From assembly GCF_000143535.2 (NCBI RefSeq), contig NC_037314.1, positions 2,790,001 to 2,854,000 on the forward strand: DNA of 64,000 bases, in the 5' to 3' direction. Positions 1-11,481 of this stretch are shown here, in pieces. The stretch comes from Botrytis cinerea B05.10 (lineage: Eukaryota; Ascomycota; Leotiomycetes; Helotiales; Sclerotiniaceae). The position numbers were made by a program, and so were the translations under genes. Each line of letters begins with the position of its first letter. Position 1 is the stretch's first letter. Under the pieces are notes generated by a model. That model was not told where the DNA came from and made no database searches. It worked only from the letters and a program-made list of their open reading frames with translations.

Positions 1-1858
1 GATTGGGTGGATCTATACCCTCTCCGGGAATGTAATCGTCATCAATTTGTGATGGACATTCGACGTCGTAATCTTCATTTCGAAGGGGCATTGGACGGCC
101 AAGCTTGCCGCTAAGAGTGACATTGACAGCAAGGATGACCCAAAATGTTCGTCGGCGCATTTCAATGTCGAGCTCACTAAGCGTGTTCGATTCAGGTGCC
201 CATCTCTTCATTGATCGGTGAAGGCCAAGCTCAATAGCAAGAGTCATTGCCATTCTTGCAAGCACCCAACTGGCTCCCGGCTTAGGAAAGTTTCGAAGGT
301 GCAAGCAGATCAAGGCCAATGCTTGAACATCTTGTGCTGTGTGACTACATGCCAGTTGATAGAACATTCCAAGACAGTAATGATAATGTGTATTTGATTG
401 AGAATTCAAACTGGCTTGTTGTTCGGCATCTTCCCAATTTCTGGTCGCGTATTGAAAGAACATGATGGCGAACAGCATATGAACAATAACATTCTCAGCA
501 GTCGTGGGGCGAAAGTTGGGATCGTCGTACATGCGAGTTAACTATATCGTTAGCTAAAGAAAGTTATATCTCGAGCGTAATACACATACCAATCTCATGA
601 AAGTGCCTCTGTGAAGTAGAGGACAGTATGGGTTAATAACACGAAAATACCACTCCGCATAAATGAGAGCCTCTGAGCGTGCGGGCAATTCAACCTTTTC
701 AATCCTTGGATTTACATTCCAAGCCGATTGCATAAAAGACTGATATGATTTATTGTATAGCTGGGGATGGAAAATCGAAGGATCTGGTTCATCCATATCC
801 GTTGAACGGAAGTCCGCAATATCAATTTCCATACCCAAAATCGACAAAGCCGTCCCTTTGATTGCGCTCAAGTGAGAACTGCCAGGCGATACTCCGAGAT
901 AATTATCGCCCATACATCCAGCGCGATAGGCAGGCAATGCGCGAAACATATTAGTTTCTTGCTGCTGGCCATTGTTCGACGTAGTTGAAGTGGGTGAAGT
1001 ATATGCTGGACCTGTCGAGCTCCATGTTGATTGCATGCCATTTGAGGATTGAGCATAACCATATTGGCCCGATCCCGAATCCTGATAACCATTCGCCGGT
1101 TTGATATCCGCACCGCCTTGCATCAATCGATGCTCCAATTCCTGAATGCGAAGATGCAGATCTCGATTTTGTTGTTCGATTCCCTCCACATAACCCCGCG
1201 ATGTCGCACGACCTGTTATTCTATCTGTCGTTTTACACTCGTTGTGGTTTTGGATACATGGCGAACAACCGCCAGCCAATCCATCGCATCGTATCTTGCG
1301 AACCTATAATCAAGAGAATATCATCGTTAGTCAGTTGAAACAATACCAAAAACGCATCGACACCATCGTTCATCCCATCTTTTCAGCGCCCACCCACTAC
1401 TGGCTGGCTGCTAACTGACTAACCTTACAACGGTCGCAAGCTTGGCCAGTTCTCGTGGATGCCAGCAGTTTCTTCTTCACGGTATTTGAGAATTCTTCTG
1501 GATGTTGTTCCGATTTAATGTGCTTAGCAACGGGCGCATTCGAACCGTTTGGCTCACCAGAAGCATTTCGTTTTGGAGGCATCGTCGCAACTAATGCGCC
1601 GGAAAACGCCGTATCATGTAGTGAGGTGGAAGAAGCCGTTGGACACCCAATCCGTCGCTTCTGTCGGTTCTCAATTATATTGTCCGCCGATACTTTGTCA
1701 CTGTTGGATTCTCCTATGAGCGATCCGTGAAATTGCCATAAAGCATTGGTGTAAGGATTGACCAAATCGAATTGTCGATTGAGTCGCTCTTGGTGATTAG
1801 TTTGAGTATGAGGTGAATTGAATTGCGACAATACACCGAGACCACCATGAAATATCAT
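1..1858 (-). CDS. Zn(II)2Cys6 fungal transcription factor, 3' end beyond window
   Basis: Nuclear DNA-binding regulator, target unknown. I read three exons on the minus strand: 1858-1424, 1303-591/590 and 541-1, with the last running off the window. The first intron splits the zinc cluster: exon 1 ends in ACDRCK and exon 2 continues VRKIRCDGLAGGCSPC, giving the CX2CX6C...CX2C pattern. A coiled-coil linker (RGYVEGIEQQNRDL and following) comes next, as usual for dimerising Gal4-type factors. Exon 3 carries the fungal_trans middle homology region, with motifs such as RRRTFWVILAVN, GRPMPLR and DDDYIPGEG. Two in-frame ATGs are possible, at 1858 and at 1582 (MPPKRNASGE). The second gives a more typical N-terminus, so residues 1-92 may be 5' UTR. 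The family is certain. I did not recognise a specific orthologue. Confidence 0.85.
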
Positions 1859-3889
1859 TGTGAGCAGCGAAAGCCAATTGGATTGGAGTGTGTTCGTTCT
1901 TGCTGGGGCTAGTGCCGATTGAGATACGGGTTCCGCCTTAAAGTTCAGGCAGGCTTGATACCGTCACTCTCTTCCAAGTGGTGAAGTGAAGGAGAGGGAG
2001 AACGAGCTGATGCAATTGAACCCTGCGACCGCTCATCTATCAAAAACCAACATGTGGGACGGAGACGAAGATGGAATCCTCATGCAATGATGATACGGGG
2101 AGATGGAATCTGTCTAGGAGGTGGTGGTGGTGGTGGTGGTAGTAGTATCATAAAGGTAAAGATGTATATAATGGCGATGTATCATAAAGGGGGATGCATA
2201 TGTCAAATATATCAACCAAAATATAATAGTTGTTAAAGATAGCACATCTAGATCGACTTGGTTTGACGTTACAGCATCTATGAATACCAAGGTGTTCTAT
2301 TTCAAGAATAAAGAAAAACAAGATATCAAGCTTCAGATCAAGGGACAACAAAAGCTTCTCCATATGTCGTCCTAAAACGATATGCTAAAAGAAGAGCAGG
2401 AGCAGATTACCCTCTCGAGAGATGAGAATGATAAGAAAAACCTTGGAACAAAAGCTTCCTCACACATCAATCGTCAATCTAAGATTGAATTCCTTTCTCC
2501 TTTTTCGTGCCTCGATTCTGGATGTTTCCGTAACTTTATATGTCAACAAGCCCCCTTTGCTCTCATCTTTGGTCTTCAGACTAAACGCACCTACCCATTG
2601 AATAACAAAAAAACATTCCGAATTACTCAAGAACACATCGAGAAGAATTCTAGAACTCATTCCCAATGCCGAGCTCGATTCTGATTCTAGACCGTGTAGC
2701 AATAACATTGTAGAATGTCCAGACTCCTTGCGTCATCCCATCTCATCCCATCTCTATTGCAAGAACCGGGGAAGATCAACTATGTCTTTCCCTCCCTAGC
2801 ACTGCTATCTACGACACATACTCGATCGCATGCCTCGAGTCTGAATACCAGAGTCTGGTACTCACTCCTCCTCCCCGCCCCTAGGGGATGCAACACCACC
2901 AGCTACCCGTCACACAATCCCCTCCATCCCTTTCCTCTCACCCAGTCCGCATCTCGCGGGAAATGCCCATGCCCAAGCAATGACACTCCCCTCATTTCAT
3001 AGGGCCAAATTGAAAAACATGGCTTACACGTGGCTTATTCTTTGTCCCCCGCACTCCCAACCATTGAAAAAGTACAACAACAAGAGTCTCGAAATATCAG
3101 CTCAGGAATGGCTTGGCATCCTCGCCTCCTGTGATTGAAGTATCACAAAGAAAGATCTTGGCTGGTTCTGGAACCGTCATCTTTCTTAACAAATTGAAAA
3201 GGAAAAGGTCTTTGCTGTCGGGATTCGAGAGGTCGCCGGATACGTCGTATGGATGGAAAAAACCCATCTTTAGCGAGAAGCGTAAAATAACCTTTGAGCC
3301 AAGAGAACGCTTCATAAATAGGTATCCAATTACCATTCATTTACGATTGTCTATTTTCGTATTGCAAAAACTTCTCTCTTGGAAGTTGGAACAGAGAGGC
3401 AAAAGAAAATATCAACAATTTGCTAACTTGATCAGAAATAGTTTTCAGCTCGGGGCGATAGACTCGGAATCCCATGCATGCCATGCTCGAGCCCAGCCAA
3501 GCATCGCATTCGTAACAAAGCGAACAGTCCAAAAAAACGTGGGAAAATAAAGCAATTGATAAAAGGTATTGGAACGATACTGTAATCTTTGCAGACCATC
3601 TTTGCATGTACTCCTATACATAATTTAAAAAAAAAGAATGCCACCAGATACATCCATCACAACACCACTTGCAGTGTCTCAAATCCCAAATTCAGATCAG
3701 CATCACGTGATACATAATGATCCCCCGTAACATCACGAAGACCAACCAACTCCATACGCCGCCAACGACCAGAAATCAATTCCAGCCAACCAAAGAGGAA
3801 GCAAAAAAGAAACAATCCACCAAATCCATTTCACAACTCCCCAAACCACGCCAAAACTCTCACAGCACCCACACCTCAAACCCTCAAAA
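1859..3889. other. Intergenic, about 2 kb, shared upstream region of the TF and CGI121
   Basis: No convincing gene is visible; the open frames on both strands overlap each other and lack family signals. It holds a GGT microsatellite near 2117-2142 and pyrimidine-rich stretches at 2780-2960. The length suits the long promoter or leader of the regulator on its left, which is inference. Confidence 0.5.
3703..3710. promoter_or_regulatory. TCACGTGA palindrome upstream of CGI121
   Basis: A perfect 8-bp E-box-type palindrome lies 180 bp before the CGI121 ATG. The same octamer lies upstream of the BuGZ-like gene (52576-52583). CACGTG cores are bound by bHLH factors such as Cbf1. Binding here is inference. 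Confidence 0.35.
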
Positions 3890-4824
3890 ATGGCACCCGC
3901 GCTTCTCCAATCCATCCCCCTAGAGCATCTCCCCGAATCGCATACCCTCCACATCGCCCTATACCGCAACCTCACCAACGCCTCTTTCCTGCACCAACAA
4001 CTGCTCACCGGAAACACCGATTTTGAATATGCGTTTATCGATGCGAGCGTTGTATGTTCTCTCCATCGTTCCCCTCCTCTCCTCCCTCGCAAATTACTCA
4101 TTACCCCTCCATTGCCCCACCATCAGATTCATTTTTATATCATCACGTGACTAATCTCGAACTCGGGGTGTGGATAGGTCCTTTCGAAATTACATATTTT
4201 AGCAGCGGCATACAGGGCGATAAATGATGCGTTGGAAGAAAGATTGAAGAGTCGAAATATTCATTCGGAAATTGTCTTTTCGCTGAGTATGAATAATAAT
4301 GTATGTTCGCTTCTGCTTCTTCCCTCCTATTCTGTGTTCGTCTTCTCTTTGTTGTACACTCGGTTGGTACATGGTCACGTTTCAATGTACACTAAGTTAT
4401 CTGGCACGATATTCGTTTCAAACTTTCATCGTTTCTATCGCTATAACGATTCAGAAAATCTCCCGAATGAATAAACTAACGCCCCCTCAAGATCGCAGAA
4501 TCTTTCCGTCGCTTCGGTATAACCCCTTCCACCACCTCACTCCTAGTCGTCAAAGTAGCACCCGCATCCTCCGCATCTCAAATCTCGGAACATCTTTCGT
4601 CTGTAGTTGAAGGCGAACCTGTTCCGTTTGATGATGAGTCTCTAGCAAGTATGGTAGATATTGCGAGGGTGAAGAAACTTTACAAGTTGAATGCTCTTGG
4701 TGGTGGTGGGAAGAAAAGTGGTGCAAATGGTGTCAGTGGAAAAGCTGAGAATAAATTGGACGAGAGGAAAGAATTGGAGATTATGGTTCTGGGGGCGATG
4801 GCATTGAGGGGTGCTACTAATTAG
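3890..4824 (+). CDS. CGI121: EKC/KEOPS complex subunit CGI121
   Basis: Predicted subunit of the KEOPS/EKC complex, which makes the t6A modification at position 37 of ANN-decoding tRNAs and is linked to telomere and transcription functions. Three exons, 3890-4051, 4178-4300 and 4492-4824, all phase 0, give 205 aa. The N-terminus ([32 protein letters not shown]) and the middle ([23 protein letters not shown]) match the CGI121/TPRKB family. The third exon has the expected [10 protein letters not shown] stretch followed by a lysine- and glycine-rich loop ([11 protein letters not shown]). In this family CGI121 binds the kinase subunit Bud32. The start is the first ATG, after a pyrimidine-rich leader. 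Length and exon phases are coherent and nothing looks broken. Confidence 0.93.
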
Positions 4825-5015
4825 ATAGGTCTGGTGGAAGAATGAAATGAATTTTAATTCTGGTATTCGGGTCGTTTTCTTCTGAATATCGGTTCTTTCG
4901 ATGTGAATTCTCATCTTGTGTACCGCTGCAAAAAACTCTATAGTCGAAAGGTAAGATTTCAACACCGAATGGAATGATGGGCTTCAAAGTAGATTTTCAG
5001 AAGTGCGAGGTACGT

Positions 5016-5257
5016 TTACCAATCGGTTTGTGTTATGTTCCACTAGTAACATTAATGTTAGTCTTGCTTGCGTCTACGAATACTTGAAGGCTTACTGGAA
5101 TACCTGAATTGCTCACTTCAATGCAAAGGAACTTGCGAGCATACTCCCCCTCCCCTGCTACTGCAGATGGATCCAGTTTAAGCTTATTCTTCAGAATATC
5201 AGATGTTGGCTGTTTGAGATAGTAATGGCAGCGAGCCTCCCGACGCCAATGCTGCAT
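5016..5257 (-). pseudogene. BTB-family C-terminal relic (solo tail fragment)
   Basis: A fragment matching only the last ~50 residues of the neighbouring BTB-family genes. One coding stretch (5257-5096) contains TSDILKNKLKLDPSAVAG and ARKFLCIEV, parallel to SDILKNEL in the 10-11 kb gene and to LQLDSSAMAGIG in the 5.5-6.6 kb gene. It keeps the GTAAGC donor at 5095, an acceptor at 5044-5043 and a 27-nt terminal exon (5042-5016) encoding WNITQTDW and stop. No BTB domain or middle region is found upstream, so the 5' end is lost. It lies just downstream of an intact paralogue, which points to incomplete tandem duplication or decay (inference). Confidence 0.7.
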
Positions 5258-5513
5258 ACTTTACGCTATTTTGAGTTCCTCCAAGGATATCTATGGGATG
5301 AAGTGTTTTTTGCTGTCTTTCCATACACTACCACCGCCACTATTCAATATGAAAACCACTCATATAATGCTCGCGAGTAGTCATGGACTCGCTAGGGGAT
5401 GTAATACTCCACTTTATTTGGAAAAATTTCGGTCTATGGTGAAGTAAGTTGACTTTTGAGTAGAGCTAACGCCAAGAATCTCGATTGATCATCAACAACC
5501 GAGTATCAAACAG

Positions 5514-6648
5514 CTACCAGTCGGTTTCGGTAGTGTCCCACTGCAAGACTAACGTTAGTGTAGAGCAATTCAAGAGTATTAATATGTATAGCATGAAGTA
5601 TCCAGATTAAAATTCCAAGCAAGCTTACCGGTAGTTCCTCGTCGCTCAAACTTGCGCAGAAAAAATGATCGTCGTACCTACCGATTCCCGCCATAGCCGA
5701 ACTATCCAGCTGCAAATTTCCGGAAAGTACCGTTTCTAAGTCGTCTAGAAATTCCTCTTCCTGATCAACCAGTGTTCTAAAGAACTCTGGATGGAAAAAT
5801 TTTCCTTTTTCCAGTACGTTCATGCTAGCCTCCTTCATTGCCTTGAACAATGGCTCATCATATTGACAAGCCGTCGAATGCACTGATTCGTAGGCTATAA
5901 GAAGGTTTTCGAAGATTTTGTTCCTTACAGTCATCAGGGCCTGTTTCAGGGCCTGTTGAATGTTGGGGTCCTTGTTCTTGAGCGGGAATTTAGGTGTTTG
6001 TCTCATAGTACCAGCAATGTAGATAACACAGTCTCTGAACAACAATGGATGACGAAGTTTGTACGCTGACTCGATGAGATCATATGCTTTGTGAATATCA
6101 AAGTTAGGGCTCATATAGAAACAAGCATACAAATTGTTTGATGCTGCTGGCAAACAGCGATAGTAGTCTGCAAGCTTTGTAAGTTCGACCAGTTGCTCTG
6201 GATCAACCTTGAATGGGATGCGATAAATGCAATTAAGCATGGCAACAAATGAGTCGATTTCTGGCTCTGATCTACCTTGCAACGATTTGCTTGGACCTTG
6301 TTTCTATATTATATCCCAATTAGCATTTTTACTCCATGCAAGCGGACACATATCATTTGAACTTCATACGTTACTATCAGCAACAACATGCCATCCAGAA
6401 CCATCATCGTCGACCTCATCGACCCATTCATATGCAAGTGCTGCTCCAGTTTTTGCAGGTAGTTTATCCGGAGAATCCATAAATTTTCGAAAGAAGGCAG
6501 AATGCATTTTGAGTAAAGATGAATGGGCATGAATTTCTATCTTTCCAAAAAGACGAAATCGGGTATCCAGAAGTTGGCCTGGAAAGGCAAACTTTTTGAT
6601 TTGTACTTGGTACTGTGAACCTCCGTCGGAGGGTGCTGATTCTGCCAT
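5514..6648 (-). CDS. BTB/POZ-like protein, tandem paralogue 1
   Basis: Function unknown. Three exons: 6648-6370, 6303-5629 and 5540-5514, all phase 0, total 326 aa. Exon 1 holds a BTB-like fold: KFAFPGQLLDTRFRLFG, then EIHAHSSLLKMHSAFFRKF, the usual 'H-S-x-x-L-x-x-x-S-x-F-F' core. Exon 2 is a helical region with ADYYRCLPAASNNLYACF, LLFRDCVIYIAG and FFCASLSDEELP. The last exon encodes only WDTTETDW. BTB domains commonly dimerise or recruit substrates to Cul3 ligases, but no Kelch, MATH or other partner domain is present here. It shares start position, intron positions and tail with the genes at 7.3-8.5 and 10.2-11.5 kb. The ATG at 6648 opens directly into the conserved fold. Confidence 0.8.
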
Positions 6649-7347
6649 CGCTGCTCACTACGAATGAGCTTTGGAGAAGAAGATTGTTGAGAGAAAGTTT
6701 GTGGAAAGAAGGGACGACGAGGAATTGAAGATGAAAGCCTTAGCGTCGTTGTTATGGCTATAAAGCGGCACGTGAAATTCTACTGAACTTATCAGACCTT
6801 TTTCTGATACTTTCGCATACAAAATACTTTGTATTCACTACAAGCTGTGAGTGAGTTACTTGGTTGATATGATATCGGTCGTTTTCCGTTTATTATTTTG
6901 ATTTGCGTACTCAATACTACAGATATCATTCTAGACTTTTCAAGGGCATTCTTCAAAGCATTACTATATTAGTGTGAATAACACATCGTTTTGTTGGCGT
7001 ATCTGAAACGGCGTACCTCCAAATTCAAATGTTACTTTAAGCTTATATATATATATATAGTACTAACCAAGGAAAACAAATACACATATTATGGATACAG
7101 TATCTTCTGTTAATATCTACTCTAGATAGTTGTAATGTCTAGAATATTTGCCACCATCTAAAGTACGCGAAACATGACTAAAATCAGATAATACCCTGCA
7201 AGATGATTTCACTTGTTGTTGCCTTCAACACCACCCTGTATATATCCGAAGTCGTTACATAGACGGCCCTCATCCATTCGGACTTAAATATCTGATCCCA
7301 AGTATTCGTAAAGACAACATTCATTCGAGATGGAAAACGTGCTTTTC

Positions 7348-8488
7348 CTACCAGTCGGTTTCGCTCGGATCCCACTAAGAAGACAAGTGTCAGTAAGATG
7401 AGAGAACGATTTGCTCGAATTGTAAAGATTGGTGGAGAATTTGTGCAATGCTTTTTTGACTAACAGGGGAATATTTACAGGTAGATCTCTATCAAGCAAT
7501 CTTGCACAATAAAAGTGATCCGTATCATTGGTATCATGGGCGCCGGCTTCGCGAATGAGTTCACACGGTAAACGTAACTCGCATTGCAGTAAATGAGATA
7601 GAGCATTGGCAAATTCGCTGTCGTGCTCCGCGAGGAGTCTGAAGTAACGTGGCAAACTCAGTGGGACTCCCGTTTCCTCAAAGCCAACCTCCCAACAATG
7701 GCCTAGAAGCTTCGAGCGTTCCTCAGTAGGTGCAGATAGCATGAGGCGTTGCTGGGCTTCAACTACTCGTCGATTAATCTCATTGCGTACTTTCATCATG
7801 GTATCGAAAATTACTTTGTTACTCAAATAATAAGCATCACCAGAATCAGAAGGCATATAGCCAGCAACTTGTATGAGGCAATCTTTGAACAGAAGTGGTT
7901 GATGAAGTTTGTAGGCAGTATCAAGAAGTTGTAAAGCATATTCTTTGACGTAATCGTTGTTGCTTTGATCGAAGCAAGCGAAGAGATTGTGTGAGACTGC
8001 CGGAAGGCAACGATAGTAATCCGCCATCCTGGTGACGATAAACAGTCGGGCTACCCAGATCTTATAGGGGATTCGGTATAGTGCGTTGAGCATCTCAATG
8101 AAGACCAGAACTTCCACATCCCAGATTGCGTTTTCTGACAAGGCATTATCGTTTGGTTTCTGTATCATGATCAATATAAGTTGCCATTCAAGTATGTATA
8201 ATCTTTATCGATATCGAAGGAACCTACTGCATGGGATTTTTCAACCAGATGCCACTCGCCATCATCTTCAATCACACTGACCCATTCGTACCGAAATTGT
8301 GCTGACGGCTCTGCAGGCTTTTTGTCTGGAGAGTCAAGAAACTTGCGGAAGAATGCCGAATGGATTTTCAAAATTGTAGAATGTAAGTGAATTTCTGTCT
8401 CATCGAACAGAACAAATCTGGTATCAGGTGTCTGGTCGGGAAGTGAAAACTTCTTGAGCTTTGGGGACTGCCTATCTGTTTGATCCAT
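7348..8488 (-). CDS. BTB/POZ-like protein, tandem paralogue 2
   Basis: Function unknown; second member of the array, 322 aa. Exons: 8488-8228, 8159-7479 and 7374-7348, all phase 0. Exon 1 has KKFSLPDQTPDTRFVLF and EIHLHSTILKIHSAFFRKF (BTB-like core), then an acidic stretch FRYEWVSVIEDDGEWHL shared with paralogue 1 (YEWVDEVDDDGSGWHV). Exon 2 carries MADYYRCLPAVSHNLFACF, LLFKDCLIQVAGYM and HFYCARLLDRDLP. The terminal exon encodes WDPSETDW. I start at ATG 8488; the open frame upstream has no conserved sequence. Same strand and orientation as its neighbours, and separated from paralogue 1 by about 700 bp. All splice sites are canonical, so it looks intact. Confidence 0.8.
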
Positions 8489-10184
8489 GATTGCTCTTGT
8501 AAAGTTTGTGTTGGTAATATTGCTACGGTTGTGGTACTTTGTTTTCGAAGTAGAAGTTATGGGTGTAAAATGTTTCAAGGTAAGAGTCTTGAAGAGGAGG
8601 AAGAGAAGCTTAAGTAGCCAGGCGATAATCGCTAGGTTCGCTAATTTGGCTGGCGTAACGGGGATGCACGACTACTGTTAACAAGCCAGCGTATAATATG
8701 TTCTCTCAGTCGCTGTATTGGTCTAGTTTTTTGGTAGACATTCATTAATAACGATTCCCCGCCTCCCCAAAATGTGAATTCGGATGTTAAATATTCTACT
8801 CGTGCTCATTGTCTCTTGAGGTATCAATGAAGAATAATTGCTACGTGTTTACTTGAATTTCGGGTCAGAGTGCAATGAGAAAGAATTGCACCTCCATGCT
8901 TCTGGCTCTGAATATTATGCTACCAGTTTCTCTGCTAGAGAGCCTGCATTTTTTAATTTTGGCACATATGCCGCTGCAGAGTTCCTGGCCATGACTACGA
9001 AGGGGGTAAATGCAGGCGGTTTCTTGCTTCATTGGAATTTGCTCAGAATTCCAACATCATCTTACCTATCCACTTCCACGACATTTCACAGAGTGATGAT
9101 ATCACTTCAATCTCTGCTTTTGGTTTATCAAAATAACCTATTCCTAAAGGTTCTCACTAGTTAAATTTGCAGCACATCAAATCACCAGAACGTGGATATT
9201 TGATTAATTTGAATACGAATTTCGCACATGTATCTACTGAAGCGGATATGCTTTAGTTCTCCTGTTTTTCATAGAAACATTTTTATAATCCGGAACGTAC
9301 AAATGTTAGGAAATGAAAGCAAAGTCAATCTAGTAGCAAAGTTATAATCTGTCTATCTGTTTGTATGAGAAGAACATGGAAGACGTAGCACCCACGAATT
9401 GCGTGGGTCCTACTTGTCTAATTGTATTCTATCTAAAGAGCTCACTATGTAGCGGGGATAGTAGACTTCAAAAAAGGTCTACTAGAAAGAGCTAGTCTCT
9501 TTTCTTTCGCATTTGCATAGGACTTTATTATAGTAGCCGTTGAATTGAAGTCATTCACTGCGTTCGTATACTACCATTTATTGCAAAGGGCTCTGCAATG
9601 CTTGTCTTTTTAATTTTAAAACTTTCTTTGCTGCCTATTTCATTATTACTTGCACTCTTGCAGCTAACATTCACGGTTGAACTGAGGCCTTTGAAGACCG
9701 CAGTCCTTGAAAACTATGATCGACATACAAAATTGATTAATCATTGAATTCCAACAGAATTTGAATTTCCCACCATCTTCATTCATACAAATTTTGGCAT
9801 CAGGAGAGCACCTGCGCACATTCTTAGCACGTAGATTGATTTTCAAGTTGTTTTTTAATAATACTTTCTTGAATATCCTCTCTTTTCGATTGAAAAGTAT
9901 GAGAACTATGAGTTTTTGGATAAGGAAGCATCAAGTAAAAAGCAAGTCCCCAGTGTATGATATGATAAATATCCCAATCTGTGGAAACCTCTGCGCGTAG
10001 GTTTCCTGTATGTTTGCGAGCACAGCTTCCTAGTTGCACCACCCCAGTAAGCAAACTGTGATCATGGTTTGTATTTTCCGGCACAAGCACAACCGTGAAA
10101 TAGATACTCGACCGAGTCGGAGCTTATTCAGTTTCCTCCAGTACCATAAGCCCAATTCAATTGTAGCTTTATCTAAGGCGTTTC
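8489..10184. other. Intergenic gap between BTB paralogues 2 and 3
   Basis: About 1.7 kb without a supportable gene. Short frames exist on both strands (for example 8838-9164 plus) but start without ATG and show only vague resemblance to a BTB core. The gap contains the hairpin cluster listed at 9385-9502. Confidence 0.45.
9385..9502. repeat. Three consecutive short inverted repeats
   Basis: First hairpin 9385-9413: arms GTAGCACCCACG and CGTGGGTCCTAC, one mismatch, 5-base loop. Second 9460-9483: AGTAGAC and GTCTACT, perfect. Third 9486-9502: AAAGAG and CTCTTT. Three stem-loops in 118 bp of gene-free DNA could be a structured RNA, a MITE remnant or chance; the sequence cannot say which. Confidence 0.4.
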
Positions 10185-11481
10185 TCACCAATTGGTTTCG
10201 TTTGGATCCCACTGATATCGAAGAGTCAGTGTTAGAATTACTTTCAAAGAATGAATTTTGTGACACCATCGCAGTCCTCTAACTCAAGGAGCAAGAAGTA
10301 CATAGGTCTACTATAAATCATCTGAGGGGGGGAGGGGGTTGCTTACCGGTAGATCCTCGTCTTTAATATCTACACACAGAAAATGTGGCTGAACGTCATT
10401 ATTGATCTCCCCAGGAAATGCAATATCCCCAGCTCGTAAAGACTTGTTGAAGATAAGTTCGTTCTTCAATATATCACTAACAGCCAGAGCCAAAACTTCT
10501 GAAGACTCTTCTCTAAATGCCTGAAAATATTCAGGGAGTGAGATTCGGCGATGGTTGGCCCCATCTTCAGTCTCTCCCAATTTCATTTTCTCGAGATAAC
10601 ATATTTCGATATTTGCCTTGACTTCTAGGGCTTTTGAGTTGATTTGTGAACAAAGCTCAATCTGTTGCTGCGTTTTAGATACTTTGGCACATATTTGGTT
10701 ATGTAGCTTTATCGCTAATTCATTTAGCTTTGGGCTTGTAAGCTTTGGGTTGTACGACATCTCAGGTTGACTTTCAGTCCAGTATTGGTGCGCGCTGTGT
10801 TGCCACCTTCCGACCAAGCATATCATACATTCCCGAAAGATCTCAGGAGAACGTAGTTGCAATGATAAATCGAGCAAAGTGCGAGTTGGGCCGAAGAAGA
10901 TGCTTTTGCAGAATACAGGACTCAAAAACAAGGAGCCGTGAATCGATTTTGAAACAACTGGGAGAGCACAGTAATAGTCGGCCAATTCGGTGACCAGTTG
11001 CAAAGCTTCGGTATTCTTAATTGCCCATGACTTCCCGTAAAAAGTGCCGATGAAGTTCATAAAAGCCAATTCATGTGCTTCTCGGGTATCTCGTAGTTTT
11101 CTCGGCATCCAGTTTGAATTTGCGTTGTTAGACTACGCGCGAAAAGTCAGTAAGCTCATCTGTTCGTAAAATCCAAAAACTTACTTTTATATTCCTGGCA
11201 TCGAACAGACTCCAGCTCCCATCATCGTCGTAAACCGTTGCCCACTCATATTTGAAACTTCCAGTGTTTTTACCTTCACCATCCTTATTGTGTAAGTCCA
11301 AAAATCTTCGGAAGAAAGCACTATGGAGCTTCAAAAGCACTGAGTGAACATGAATCTCCAATCCATCAAAAACACTCAATTTAACGTCGGCTTTATGACC
11401 AGGCAAATGAAAGATATGGACAGTTTGGGTTCCTGGTCCGTCCTCTTCTCGTTCAAACTTTCTCTTCCTGACTAGCGGCAT
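10185..11481 (-). CDS. BTB/POZ-like protein, tandem paralogue 3
   Basis: Function unknown; third and longest minus-strand member, 369 aa. Exons: 11481-11185, 11132-10347 and 10211-10185, all phase 0. Exon 1 starts with a basic patch (PLVRKRKFEREED), which could be a nuclear signal (inference), followed by the BTB-like core LKLHSAFFRRFLDLH. Exon 2 has ADYYCALPVVSKSIHGSL, EIFRECMICLVG and a charged helical middle, and ends PHFLCVDIKDEDLP. The terminal 27-nt exon encodes WDPNETNW. It is more diverged from paralogues 1 and 2 than they are from each other, including a longer middle segment (QTQQQIELC region). Intron positions and phases are the same as in the other minus-strand copies. Confidence 0.78.

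Noticed and set aside
2715..3550. Overlapping frames of 79-145 codons upstream of CGI121
   Set aside because: They exist on both strands at once, start without clear context, and show no domain or conserved pattern.
8838..9164. Possible BTB remnant on the plus strand (ELHLHASGSEYYATSFSA)
   Set aside because: The frame has no ATG, no intron or tail match, and the resemblance to the BTB core is limited to about 15 residues.
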